From: Actinoplanes regularis
GTDB taxonomy: Bacteria; Actinomycetota; Actinomycetes; Mycobacteriales; Micromonosporaceae
Assembly (NCBI RefSeq): GCF_900188005.1
Contig: NZ_FZNR01000006.1
Location: 310,001-374,000 of the forward strand
Reading direction: 5' to 3'
Length of the DNA: 64,000 nt
The notes under the pieces: model-generated
Database searches by the model: none
Told to the model about the DNA's origin: nothing
What the model saw: only the letters and a program-made list of their open reading frames with translations
Part shown: positions 16,653 to 25,008 of the stretch, one piece after another
Layout of the letters: each line of letters begins with the position of its first letter
Position numbering within the stretch: the stretch's first letter is position 1
Translations under genes and position numbers: made by a program

Positions 16653-17296
16653 CCATGGAGTACCCCGTGGTCCTGGCGCTCGAGGACTTCGTGCCGGTGC
16701 TTCTCGGGTCGATCGGGTTCGCACTGCTCGGCCGGCTGGCACCCACCCCGCCGGCCCGCCGGGCCGGGATGGCCGGGGCGGTGCTCATCGGCCTCGGTGG
16801 CGTGGCGAAGTGCGTGTGGAAACTGGTCTACGCGGCCGGCGCCGGCGACCTCGTGCTCCTGGAACAGTCGTTGTTCCCGCTGATGGCGGCCGGGGCGGTC
16901 CTGCTCGCCTGGTCGCTGGCGGTGACCATCCGGCGCGGGCGTCGTACCCACGTCTGGCCCTTCGCCGCCGCCTACGCCGCCGGCCTCGCCGCATCGGTGG
17001 CGTCCGGCAGCCTTCATCCGATCTTCGTGGTCGCCACGTTCGGGGTGACCGCGGTCAGCGTGCTCGGCGCGATCGTCGCCGGCCGGCACCGGCAGTGGTG
17101 GGCGGTGTCGCTCTTCGTCCTCGGGCTGGTGCTGGTCACATCGCTGGTGCCGCTGCGGCAGTCGCCGAAGCACGAGACCCTCGCCTACCAGTGGCTCGAA
17201 CAGTCGCTGAACACCTCCGCCCAGGCCCTGCTGCTGATCGCGGCTCTACTGACCCTGCGAGCCTCCTCCGTCGTGAAAGTGGGAGAACCGGTATGA
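16649..17296 (+). CDS. Integral membrane protein of unknown function
   Basis: Protein of 215 aa with about six or seven hydrophobic helices, for example FVPVLLGSIGFALLG, LFPLMAAGAVLLAWSLAV, FVVATFGVTAVSVLGAIVAG and VSLFVLGLVLVTSLVPL. The GTG start overlaps the SDR stop; an ATG two codons in is an alternative. The stop overlaps the maleate-isomerase-type ATG. No transporter motif is recognised. Its place in the operon suggests uptake, efflux or membrane tethering for the pathway, which is inference only. Confidence 0.7.
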   Translation: MTMEYPVVLALEDFVPVLLGSIGFALLGRLAPTPPARRAGMAGAVLIGLGGVAKCVWKLVYAAGAGDLVLLEQSLFPLMAAGAVLLAWSLAVTIRRGRRTHVWPFAAAYAAGLAASVASGSLHPIFVVATFGVTAVSVLGAIVAGRHRQWWAVSLFVLGLVLVTSLVPLRQSPKHETLAYQWLEQSLNTSAQALLLIAALLTLRASSVVKVGEPV

Positions 17297-18036
17297 CCGA
17301 CGCCCTCGGGTGGCGCCGCAAGTTCGGCGTGATCGCCCCCTCCACCAACACGATCGTCGAGCCGGACTTCTACGCGATGACCGTGCCCGGCGTGACCGCG
17401 CACTTCTCCCGCATCCACATCCGCAACCAGGACCTCTCTGACGACGCCAACTTCGAGAACCTGCTGGTCCAGATCCGCGGCGAGATCGGCTTCGCGTGCG
17501 AACGGGTGCTCACCTGCGAGCCGGACTACATGGTGATGGGCATGTCCGCCGAGACGTTCTGGGGCGGCGTGGAGGGCAACCGCGAATTCGTCGCCCAGAT
17601 CAAGCAGATCACCGGGCTGGACGTCGCCACCGGCGCGGAGGCCTGCGAGCGGGCCCTCAAGCTCTACGGCGCCCGCAGGATCGGGGTGGTCACCCCGTAC
17701 CAGCCGGTCGGCGACGCCAACGTGGTCCGCTTCTTCGGCGAGATCGGCTTCGAGGTCACCGCCATCGAGGGTCTCAAGTGCCCCACCGCGGTCTCGATCG
17801 CCCACGTCACCGAGGAGGAGTTGCGCTCGGCGATCCTCGCGGTCAACGGCCCGGACGTCGACGCCATCGTGCAGTGCGGCACCAACCTGTCCATGGTCGG
17901 GCTGGCCGACGAGGCCGAACGGTGGCTCGGCAAGCCGGTCATCGCGATCAACGCGGCGACGTGGTGGATGGCGCTGCGCGAGAACGGCATTCACGACAAG
18001 GTCTACAACGCGGGAAGCCTCCTCCGCGACCACTGA
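17293..18036 (+). CDS. Maleate isomerase / arylmalonate decarboxylase family protein
   Basis: Protein of 247 aa in the Asp/Glu racemase-like superfamily. The opening FGVIAPSTNTIVEPDFYAM is characteristic of maleate cis-trans isomerases, as is the second-lobe pattern ARRIGVVTPYQPVGDANVVRFF. The candidate second catalytic cysteine is in IVQCGTNLSMV; the N-terminal position reads STNT rather than a cysteine motif, so it may be a decarboxylase or half-site variant. As last gene of the operon (ATGA overlap) it could process maleate or substituted maleates. Maleimide-type fragments are known products of tetrapyrrole oxidation, which would fit. The substrate is inferred. Confidence 0.75.
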   Translation: MTDALGWRRKFGVIAPSTNTIVEPDFYAMTVPGVTAHFSRIHIRNQDLSDDANFENLLVQIRGEIGFACERVLTCEPDYMVMGMSAETFWGGVEGNREFVAQIKQITGLDVATGAEACERALKLYGARRIGVVTPYQPVGDANVVRFFGEIGFEVTAIEGLKCPTAVSIAHVTEEELRSAILAVNGPDVDAIVQCGTNLSMVGLADEAERWLGKPVIAINAATWWMALRENGIHDKVYNAGSLLRDH

Positions 18037-18053
18037 CCCACCCCGCAGCGGCC

Positions 18054-18072
18054 GCCTTCCCCTCAGGAAGGC
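18054..18072. terminator. Hairpin between convergent maleate-isomerase and macrodomain genes
   Basis: GCCTTCC pairs with GGAAGGC around a CCTCA loop in the 26-bp gap between convergent genes, partly inside the macrodomain stop. No T-run is present. Confidence 0.5.
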
Positions 18073-18593
18073 AGGTCGTAGACGATCGTGGGGACGTCGC
18101 GGGCGCAGAGGGTGGCCAGGATCAGCGGCTCGACCTCGGACCAGGTGCCGCCGGCCAGGCCACAGCCGATGCGCGGCATGTGCACCGAGGCCCCGCGGGC
18201 GCGGGCCTGGTCGGTCAGGGTGGTCAGGCCCTCACGGATCGCGTCGTAGCGGACCGGTGGGCCGCCGTCGGGCTCGTAACCCGTGCTGGTGCGCAGACCG
18301 CGCTCGGTGGTGATGCCGTGCTGGCCGACCAGGTTGGCGACCCACAGCTCCGGGCCGACCGCGACCATCTGGACAGCGCCGAGGCGGAAAGCGGCGGTGT
18401 CCCGCTCCACCGCGTCGGCTGAGTCGCGGTGCCAGCGGCGGAACTCCCGCTCGGGCGAGGGCCAGCGGCGGGAGATCGCCTGGACGATGCCGCGGCCCCA
18501 GGCACCGAGGTCGTTGCAGACATGCGCGATGATCCGCGGCCCGTCACCGACGGGATCGGTGGCATCGCCCTCGACGAAGATCAAGTTCCGCAT
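18063..18593 (-). CDS. Macrodomain protein (ADP-ribose binding)
   Basis: Protein of 176 aa with a full-length macrodomain. Features are NLIFVEGDATDP, IIAHVCNDLGAWGRGI (the ADP-ribose loop, normally N.AN..L..GGGVA), a central VANLVGQHG and the C-terminal MPRIGCGLAGGTWSEVEPLI. Members such as the Appr-1''-p phosphatase and DarG types bind or hydrolyse ADP-ribose derivatives. It appears to be a single gene; no adjacent toxin-type ADP-ribosyltransferase is seen. Confidence 0.88.
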   Translation of the reverse strand: MRNLIFVEGDATDPVGDGPRIIAHVCNDLGAWGRGIVQAISRRWPSPEREFRRWHRDSADAVERDTAAFRLGAVQMVAVGPELWVANLVGQHGITTERGLRTSTGYEPDGGPPVRYDAIREGLTTLTDQARARGASVHMPRIGCGLAGGTWSEVEPLILATLCARDVPTIVYDLPS

Positions 18594-18689
18594 GCCGCGA
18601 TGCTAGGTCAAGGGTCCGACAAGAATCGCCTCGAATACGGATGGCGGTCACCGTGGACCGGAGGTCGCGCATCCTGGAGACTCCGCCGG

Positions 18690-19802
18690 TCAGCGGTTGA
18701 GGCGGTCGGGGTCGAAGGTGACCCATTCGGTGGTGGTGACGGTGCGGGTCACGTAGCGGCCGTCGACCCGAACCTTGCGCGTCGCGGTCCTCGGACGTCT
18801 GGCCTGCCAGGCCCAGACCTTGGCGGGCCCGCCGGGGACGGTCGTCGTGACGAGGTTCCGCTGGTACCAGCGGCAGTCGAAGTAGGCGCTCCACGCCGGT
18901 CCGGGATCGCCGTCGACGAGGTGACAGAAGTTTCCGCGGGTGGCCGTATAAGGATCATCGGGCCCGGCTGGGCTGAGGCCATAGACGTGGGCCAGCGCCC
19001 GGTACCAGTTCCAGGACATCTTGGCGTAGCCGAAGTCGTTGGGATGCAGTCCGTCGCGGATGTCGATGCCTTTGACCGTGCTCTGGTCGACGAGGTGCAC
19101 GCGGGTGCCCTTGGCGGCCACGATGCCGGGCACCTCGGCGTTGTAGGCCTCGGTGCGGCTCTGCTGCGAGGCCCGCGAGGCGGACCTGGTGCCGGTGATC
19201 TCCGCGACGAAGATCTCGGCCGCTGGAGCCGCCGCCTCGATCTGGTCGATCAACGCGGACAGCCGGTCGGTGGCCCCCACCCCGCCCGCTTCGGTGCGCA
19301 GGTCATTGGTGCCGATCTGCAGCAGGACCGCATCCGGCCGGTAGGCGGCCAGCAAGCCGTTCGCCTGCTCGGCAACGCTCGCGATCGTCCAGCCGGAGTG
19401 GCCCTCGTGATCGAGGTCCACGGTCGCCGGATCGCCGTCACGCCGCGAACCGACGACGCCGAGGTTCGCGGCGGCCGGATCGCCGTTGTGCTGCAAACCG
19501 ACAACGCCGAGGTTCGCGGCGGCCGGATCGCCGTTGTGCTGCGAACCGACGAAGTCGACGTTCAGGCCGGCGGCGGTGAGCCGTTTCTGTAGGTCGATCC
19601 GGTATGAGTTCATGCTGACCGACCCGATGCCCATCGTTATGGAGTCGCCCAACGGCATGATCCGAAGCGGCGGCGCCACCATGCTCCTCGCAGACGCGGG
19701 AGAGGCGCCGGTGATGACGGCGGCAACGGCGCATAGGGCGCTCAGAACGAGGAAGATCACGATCATGACATCGGGCGAGGTACAGCCCCTGCTTAGCGCC
19801 AT
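18690..19802 (-). CDS. Secreted SGNH/GDSL hydrolase with repeat insertion
   Basis: Protein of 370 aa with an N-terminal export signal (MIVIFLVLSALCAVAAVITG followed by an Ala-rich cleavage region). The SGNH blocks are LGDSITMG (catalytic Ser), IGTND (Asn) and DGLHPNDFGY (Asp and His), as in acetylxylan esterases and lipases of the family. Between the first block and the expected DLDHEGHSGWTI it carries two near-identical 16-residue units containing QHNGDPAAANLGVV plus a degenerate third. The C-terminal 100 residues are Arg-, Trp- and Thr-rich and of unknown role. The ATG at 19802 is preferred; an ATG at 19766 would shorten the signal region. Confidence 0.83.
   Translation of the reverse strand: MALSRGCTSPDVMIVIFLVLSALCAVAAVITGASPASARSMVAPPLRIMPLGDSITMGIGSVSMNSYRIDLQKRLTAAGLNVDFVGSQHNGDPAAANLGVVGLQHNGDPAAANLGVVGSRRDGDPATVDLDHEGHSGWTIASVAEQANGLLAAYRPDAVLLQIGTNDLRTEAGGVGATDRLSALIDQIEAAAPAAEIFVAEITGTRSASRASQQSRTEAYNAEVPGIVAAKGTRVHLVDQSTVKGIDIRDGLHPNDFGYAKMSWNWYRALAHVYGLSPAGPDDPYTATRGNFCHLVDGDPGPAWSAYFDCRWYQRNLVTTTVPGGPAKVWAWQARRPRTATRKVRVDGRYVTRTVTTTEWVTFDPDRLNR
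19447..19542. repeat. 48-bp tandem repeat inside the SGNH hydrolase gene
   Basis: Two adjoining 48-bp units (19447-19494 and 19495-19542) differ at only a couple of bases, and partial, diverged copies flank them. The unit keeps the reading frame and adds 16 residues per copy. It looks like recent slippage or duplication. Confidence 0.85.
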
Positions 19803-19988
19803 CGCCGCCAATCACCATTCTGGGTATTTATAGAACTATTTGCCCGGTATGGCGACTGCGGGGAAGGTATCAGTCGACGGCTGTTGACCGGCCGCTGTAT
19901 TTTCGGCGGCACACCGCGACCGAAGCCGTTGCCAAGTCGAGATTGACCCGGGACAGGTGTTGATCATGAATGTTGTTAACGTCCCAGC

Positions 19989-21479
19989 GTGAGCGATCAG
20001 CTGCCACCCCTCTCGCCCGACCCGGCTGCCGCGCCGCCGGCGTCCGATCCGACTCTGCCGGCCTTCCCCGCGCCGGCCGAGGCCGCCCCTACCGAGACCC
20101 TGCAAGCGGCGACTGCACCGGCCGACGCCGCACCTACCGAGTCTCTACAGACGGAGGCGGCCCCGGCCGACACCGCACCCACCGAGGCCCTGCAAGCGGA
20201 GACGGCCACGGCCGACGCCCCGCCCACCGAGGTCCTGCCGTCGGAAACAGCGTTGCCGACAGAGGCGATCGCTCGGCCCGCGTCGGAGGAGCCGGCGACG
20301 ACCGCTTTCACCGAGCCGAACCCGACCTCCGTCTTCCCGGAGCCGAATCCGACCTCGCTCTACCCGGCGCCCGAACCGACAGCGCCGTACCCGGCGCCCG
20401 CCTTCCCGCCGCCGTCCTACAACCCACCCGGCCAGCCGACACCCGCTGCCCCGCAGGCGGCCTTCCCCGCACCCGGCTACCCTCCGGCGGCCCACCCCGC
20501 ACCGGGTCAAGCTGTGCCGCCCTTCCCCGCACCTGGCCAAGCCGCACCGGCCTTCCCCGCACCGGGTCAAGCTGTGCCGCCCTTCCCCGCACCTGGCCAG
20601 GCCATGCCGCCCTTCCCCGCGCCTGGCCAAGCCGCGCCGGCCTACCCGCCCGCCGGGTATCCCGCACCGGGTTACCCGCCGGCACCGGGCTACCCGCCCG
20701 CCTACCCCGCTCCCGGCCAGGGCGTCCCGGGCTACCCGCCGGCCGGCTACCCCGCGCCGGGACAGGCAGCGCCCGGCTACCCACCGGCGGCCTATCCCGC
20801 CCCCGGCTACCCGCCGGCCCCGTACCCGGGCCAGCAGTTCGCGCCCGTCTTTCCCCCGGGCTACGCCCCGCCCGGCTACCCCAACCAGTCCACGGAGGTC
20901 AACCGGAACGCGATCATCGCGCTGGTCACCGGTCTGATCGGGCTCTTCCCGCTCGCCATCATCTTCGCCATCCTCGCGATCCGGCAGGTCAACCGCACCG
21001 GTGAGCGTGGCCGCGGTCTGGCGGTCGGCGGCATCCTCGCGGCCGGCGCCTGGCTGTACGCCCTCTCCATCGGCTTGTCCGCCTGGATGGAGATCGACGG
21101 CTTCAAATCCGCCAAGGACCAGTACACCCAGGTGGAGACGCAGCAGGCGAAGAACAGCCTCTATCCGGGTATCTGCATCGAGGAGATGTACGGTTCGGCC
21201 GCCGATCTGGAGACCGTGCCGTGCACGTCGCCCCACGAGGCCGAGGTGTACTCGGTCTTCACCCTGCCGGAGGGCAGTTTCCCCGGTGGATCGGCGGTGC
21301 GGGACCGGGTCGAGCAGAGCTGTGAGGGCGACTTCGAGCGCTACCGGTCCGGTGTGAACCGGGACCTGGAGGTCGAGTTCCTGTACCCGGATTCGGCGTC
21401 GACCTGGGTGTTCGACCGCGGGGTCGTCTGCATCGCGGTCGACCCGTCCGGCACGCGCACCGGTTCGATCTTCGACTGA
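19989..21479 (+). CDS. Proline-rich membrane protein with DUF4190 and septum-formation-like domain
   Basis: Protein of 496 aa. Residues 1-310 are low-complexity and Pro/Ala-rich: first APTE-type repeats of about 15 residues, then repeated PAPGQA and PGYPPA units. A DUF4190-like pair of membrane helices follows (about 315-385: IIALVTGLIGLFPLAIIFAI and GLAVGGILAAGAWLYALSI). The extracytoplasmic C-terminal domain contains CIEEMYGSAADLETVPCTSP, matching the septum-formation (Septum_form) family with paired cysteines. No good ribosome site precedes the GTG, so it may be a leaderless message. The role is unknown. Confidence 0.8.
   Translation: MSDQLPPLSPDPAAAPPASDPTLPAFPAPAEAAPTETLQAATAPADAAPTESLQTEAAPADTAPTEALQAETATADAPPTEVLPSETALPTEAIARPASEEPATTAFTEPNPTSVFPEPNPTSLYPAPEPTAPYPAPAFPPPSYNPPGQPTPAAPQAAFPAPGYPPAAHPAPGQAVPPFPAPGQAAPAFPAPGQAVPPFPAPGQAMPPFPAPGQAAPAYPPAGYPAPGYPPAPGYPPAYPAPGQGVPGYPPAGYPAPGQAAPGYPPAAYPAPGYPPAPYPGQQFAPVFPPGYAPPGYPNQSTEVNRNAIIALVTGLIGLFPLAIIFAILAIRQVNRTGERGRGLAVGGILAAGAWLYALSIGLSAWMEIDGFKSAKDQYTQVETQQAKNSLYPGICIEEMYGSAADLETVPCTSPHEAEVYSVFTLPEGSFPGGSAVRDRVEQSCEGDFERYRSGVNRDLEVEFLYPDSASTWVFDRGVVCIAVDPSGTRTGSIFD
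20496..20640. repeat. 30/60-bp tandem repeats coding PAPGQA units
   Basis: About five in-frame 30-bp units, with a higher-order 60-bp period (20497-20556 and 20557-20616 nearly identical). They encode alternating PAPGQAVPPF and PAPGQAAPAF. This is coding low-complexity sequence; there are no spacers, so it is not a CRISPR array. Confidence 0.85.
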
Positions 21480-21494
21480 GAGTTCGCCGGATCG

Positions 21495-21536
21495 GGGTCG
21501 TGGGGAAGGCCCCGCGCAAAGCCGCCCCCACGACCC
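21495..21536. terminator. Terminator hairpin after the proline-rich membrane protein
   Basis: GGGTCGTGGGG pairs with CCCCACGACCC in an 11-bp stem starting 15 bases after the stop. The loop is 20 nt and there is no T-run. Confidence 0.55.
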
Positions 21537-21540
21537 TGAA

Positions 21541-21570
21541 CCGCCCCCGGCCGGGAGACGGCCGGGGCGG
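21541..21570. terminator. Terminator hairpin at the end of the surface/ABC operon
   Basis: CGGCCGGGGCGG pairs with a complementary arm carrying one bulged C around a GGAGA loop. It lies directly after the LPKTG protein stop on the minus strand. Confidence 0.55.
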
Positions 21571-21571
21571 G

Positions 21572-22201
21572 TCAGTGCCCCAACCGGCGCCGGCGGGCCG
21601 GCAGCATCGCGAGCAGTCCCAGGCCGGGCAGCAGCAGCGCGGTCCCGATCAGCGTCATGGTCGCCCACTCCATCCCGGGTCCGGTCTTGGGCAGCGAGTC
21701 GGAGGAGCCGGTGTCCGACCCGGTGGTCGCGGTGGGCGAGGTGGTGCTGGTCGAGCCGCTGCTGAAGGTGATCGCCACCTGCACCTTGTTCGCTTCGACG
21801 ACGTCGTCCGGGTTGCTCGACGGCAGCAGCTGAGCGGCGATCACGCAGCCGCTGGTCCCGCACTTGTGGCCGCTGAACGTGGTGGCCAGCTTCAGCGTCA
21901 CGGTCTTCGTCCTGCCGCTGCCGTCCGAGGAGACGAACTCGGCCCCGCCGGAGAGGTTGCAGTCGGTCGACGTGGACGGGTTCTTGACGCACTGTCCCAG
22001 CGCGATGTTCTCCAGGTTCTTGGTGAACCCGGTGCCGTAGACGGTGATCGTGTCACCGTTCTTCAGCCCGGTGGTCTTCGAGACGTGCAGCGTCGGTTTG
22101 GCCGCGGCCGGCGAGACGTCGAGGAAGACCACGCCCGCGGCGCAGACGATCCCGGCCGCCGCCGCGGCGGCCAGCCGGCGTGGGTGGATGGATCCGACCA
22201 T
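21572..22201 (-). CDS. Neocarzinostatin-fold surface protein with LPKTG sorting signal
   Basis: Protein of 209 aa. A signal peptide (about 1-34) is followed by a domain (about 36-145) matching the enediyne apoprotein/neocarzinostatin fold: KTTGLKNGDTITVYGTGF, NIALGQC with a nearby NCNL-type Cys, TTFSGHKCGTSGCVIAAQ and VQVAITF, i.e. two disulfide-type Cys pairs. A Ser/Thr linker leads to SLPKTGPG, a hydrophobic helix and RRRRLGH, a classical sortase signal. GGAGG precedes the ATG. It starts 20 bp after the fused transporter gene, so it is in the same operon. It is likely a wall-anchored small-molecule-binding protein, which is inferred from the fold. Confidence 0.82.
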   Translation of the reverse strand: MVGSIHPRRLAAAAAAGIVCAAGVVFLDVSPAAAKPTLHVSKTTGLKNGDTITVYGTGFTKNLENIALGQCVKNPSTSTDCNLSGGAEFVSSDGSGRTKTVTLKLATTFSGHKCGTSGCVIAAQLLPSSNPDDVVEANKVQVAITFSSGSTSTTSPTATTGSDTGSSDSLPKTGPGMEWATMTLIGTALLLPGLGLLAMLPARRRRLGH

Positions 22202-22221
22202 CGAGATACCTCCAGAACTGG

Positions 22222-25008
22222 TCAGCCGGCCGGTTCGCCGGATCGGGCCACGGCAGCCTCGTCGGTGCCGAGATAGGACAGGACGACCGCGGGGTGGGCG
22301 CGGACCTCGTCGGGGGTCCCGGCCGCGATCACCCGCCCCGCGTCCATCGCGATCAGCCGGTCCGCGACCCGGGACAGCAGCGGCAGGTCGTGTTCGATGA
22401 CCAGCACGGTGGTGCCGAGTTCGGCGCGGACCCGGAGCAGGAGTTCGCCGAGGGCGACCCCGTCGGACTGGGTGAGCCCGGACGACGGCTCGTCGAGCAG
22501 CAGCAGCCGTGGCCGCAGCGTGAGCAGGCAGCAGAGCTCCACGATCCGGCGGGTTCCGGTGGAGAGCTCCCCCACCGGCCGGTTCGCGATCGTGGCGAGG
22601 CCCATCGCCGCCAGGGCGGCTTCGGCCCGTTCGGCTTTCGCGGCCTCCGGCCGGTCGGCGCCGAGAAGATCTTCGGCGAGGCGCGACGGGGCGGTCCCCT
22701 CCGCGGCGATCATGACACTTTCCCGTACGGTCCTCGCCGGGAAGAGCCGCGCGTCCTGGAACGACCGGACGAGCCCGCTCCTCGCCCGTCGTTCCGGCGT
22801 CCACCGCGTGACGTCGCGCCCCTGGTAGCGCACCGATCCACCGTCGGCCCGGGTGAATCCGGCGAGGATCTCGAAGAGCGTGGTCTTCCCGGCCCCGTTC
22901 GGCCCGATGATCCCGACGATCTCGCCCTCGGCGACGGTGAACGTCGCGTTCCGCACGGCGTGCACCCCGCCGAACGACCGCCGGACGCCGGCGACTTCGA
23001 GCAGCGGTCCCGGCCCTTCGGCCGGCTCCAGCCGCTTCACCGGTAGTTCCCGCACCTGCCAGTGCCCCCGTGCGCCGGAGTCGTCCGGCTCTTCCGAGGG
23101 GTAGCCCGGCCAAGCCGGGTGGGAGGACGGCGGGTCCGAGGAAGAGCCTGGTGATCCTGAGGAGACTCCGGGTGGGGCCACCGCAGGGGTGCGACGCCAT
23201 CGCGGAAGCCGGGAAGCGGCGGCGGCCAGCAGGCCACCGAGTCCTTCGGGAAGGAAGATGACGATCAGCAGCCAGGCCAGGGTGAGGACCGCCTGACCGG
23301 CGATGCCGAGCGGGACGAGCGCGGGCAGGCCGACGATCACCAGCGCGCCCAGCAGGGCACCACCGGGCCGGGCGAGGCCGCCGACCACGGCCAGGGCGAC
23401 CACGTCGATGCTGGCGGCGGCCGGGAACGTGTTGACGCCGAGCTGGGGCTGTCCGAAGCCGATCACCACGCCACCCAGGCCGGCCAGGGCGCCGGCTACG
23501 GCGTACACCTGCAATCGGCGTCGCGGCGCCGGGACCGTGAGGGCCCGGCCCGCCTCCTCGTTGTCGCGCAGCGCGAGCAGCAGGCGGCCGAAACCACCGC
23601 GGCGCAGCCGCGCGGTGATCCACCAGCCGAGGGCGAGCAGCACCAGCGCGAACAGGTAGTAGTCGGTGGCGACGCTGACCACGTAGTCGTGCCAGACCGG
23701 GTACGGCGTGGTCAGCCCGTCCCCGAGCAGCCAGTCCTGCCGCAGCAGCCAGCCGCTGGTCGCGAGCGCGAAGGCGAGCGTGGTGACGCCGAGCGCCACC
23801 CCGCGCAGCCGGAGCGCCGGGATGCCGACCAGGATCGACGTGACCGCGCCGGCCGCGCAGCCGGCGAGCACGCCGAGGAACAGGTTGCCGGTCGCCGAGG
23901 CGGTCCGGATCGCGGCCGCCGCGCCGATGCCGGCGAAGGCGAACTGGCCGAGGGAGAGCTCGCCGGCGATCCCGGTGACCAGCACCACGGAGAGCCCGAC
24001 CAGCGCGTAGCCGCAGATCGTGGTGAGCACCGAGGCGGTCGAGTTGCTGACCACATAGGCGAGACCGGCACCGGCCACGGCGGCCACGGTCAGCGGGACT
24101 GCGAGGGAGGGTCCGGCCGCCGTGCGCGGCCACAGCGCCTGCTCCGACCGGCGGCCGGGCTGCCGTTGCCGGAGCAGCGAGATCAGGATCGCGACGCCGA
24201 GCACCACGTCGACGAACCCGGCGGTCTCTCCCCGGGCGAGCAGCGCCTGTTCCAGGACGCCGACCGCGACGGATGCGCAGAACGCGATCGGCAGTGAGCT
24301 CATCCGGGCGATCACCGCGCCGGCCAGGCCGCGCAGCAGCAGCTCCGGGCCGAGCGACTCGATCGACTGCACGCCCTGGGTGGGGGTGAGCAGGATCGAC
24401 GAGAACGCCGCGACGCCGCCGGCGACGGCCCAGGCCAGGCTGGTCATCCGGGGTGCGGGTACACCGTTGACGGTCGCCGCGTCCGGGTGGTCGGCGGCGG
24501 CCCGGATCGCGATGCCGTAGCGGGTGCGGCGCAGGAAGAACGCCAGGACGGCGAGGAGCACCGGGGTGAGCAGCAGCATCGCGGTGAGCGACGAGCCGAC
24601 GGCGGTGGTGCCGATGGTGAAGGCGGGCAGGCCGGGCGGTTTCGGGTAGGTGCTGCCGGAGAAGCTGTCCCGGTCCACGAGCAGGGCCAGGACCAGGATG
24701 AACTGGGAGAGGCCGAGGGTGGCGATCATGCCGATCACCCGTGGCCGGTCGCTGAGCCGGCGCACGACGGTCATCTCGGTGCCGGCGGCGAGGGCGCCCG
24801 CGACCGCGATGGCGATCGGGAAGGCGATCCAGTAGTTCAGGCCGTCGGTGAGCCGGGCCAGGACGGCGGCGCCGAAGACGCCGATGGCGCCGTGTGCGAA
24901 GTTGACGAAGCGGCTCGATCGGTAGGCCAGGACGAGACCGACCGCGAGCAGCCCGTAGGTGAGACCGGTGAAGAGACCGACGGCCAGGTGCTCGAAGCCC
25001 CACATCAT
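22222..25008 (-). CDS. Liv-type ABC transporter: two permeases fused to an ATPase (LivH-LivM-LivG)
   Basis: Single 928-aa protein. Residues about 1-285 are a LivH-type permease (MMWGFEHLAVGLFTGLTYGL, RSSRFVNFAHGAIGVFGA). Residues about 300-590 are a LivM-type permease (GELSLGQFAFAGIGAA, LRDNEEAGRALTVP). A Pro/Ser-rich linker leads to a LivG-type ATPase (about 665-920) with Walker A GPNGAGKTT, signature ELSTGTRR, Walker B LLLLDEP and switch His in VIEHDLP. The family imports branched-chain amino acids, amides and short acyl compounds. It overlaps LivF by 4 nt. The reading frame is continuous, so the fusion is genuine in this sequence. Confidence 0.9.
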   Translation of the reverse strand: MMWGFEHLAVGLFTGLTYGLLAVGLVLAYRSSRFVNFAHGAIGVFGAAVLARLTDGLNYWIAFPIAIAVAGALAAGTEMTVVRRLSDRPRVIGMIATLGLSQFILVLALLVDRDSFSGSTYPKPPGLPAFTIGTTAVGSSLTAMLLLTPVLLAVLAFFLRRTRYGIAIRAAADHPDAATVNGVPAPRMTSLAWAVAGGVAAFSSILLTPTQGVQSIESLGPELLLRGLAGAVIARMSSLPIAFCASVAVGVLEQALLARGETAGFVDVVLGVAILISLLRQRQPGRRSEQALWPRTAAGPSLAVPLTVAAVAGAGLAYVVSNSTASVLTTICGYALVGLSVVLVTGIAGELSLGQFAFAGIGAAAAIRTASATGNLFLGVLAGCAAGAVTSILVGIPALRLRGVALGVTTLAFALATSGWLLRQDWLLGDGLTTPYPVWHDYVVSVATDYYLFALVLLALGWWITARLRRGGFGRLLLALRDNEEAGRALTVPAPRRRLQVYAVAGALAGLGGVVIGFGQPQLGVNTFPAAASIDVVALAVVGGLARPGGALLGALVIVGLPALVPLGIAGQAVLTLAWLLIVIFLPEGLGGLLAAAASRLPRWRRTPAVAPPGVSSGSPGSSSDPPSSHPAWPGYPSEEPDDSGARGHWQVRELPVKRLEPAEGPGPLLEVAGVRRSFGGVHAVRNATFTVAEGEIVGIIGPNGAGKTTLFEILAGFTRADGGSVRYQGRDVTRWTPERRARSGLVRSFQDARLFPARTVRESVMIAAEGTAPSRLAEDLLGADRPEAAKAERAEAALAAMGLATIANRPVGELSTGTRRIVELCCLLTLRPRLLLLDEPSSGLTQSDGVALGELLLRVRAELGTTVLVIEHDLPLLSRVADRLIAMDAGRVIAAGTPDEVRAHPAVVLSYLGTDEAAVARSGEPAG

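Noticed and set aside
9254..18036. A STAY-GREEN-type Mg-dechelatase to complete the chlorophyll pathway
   Set aside because: No protein in the operon shows the SGR blocks I know; the step, if needed, is missing here or done by another protein.
20496..20640. Regular direct repeats that might be taken for a CRISPR-like array
   Set aside because: The units adjoin with no unique spacers and stay in frame, encoding PAPGQA repeats of a Pro-rich protein.
21572..25003. A 1143-codon open frame on the minus strand covering the transporter region
   Set aside because: Only its last 209 codons (from the ATG at 22201) code; the rest is an Arg/Pro-rich shadow of the LivHMG frame, typical of high-GC DNA.
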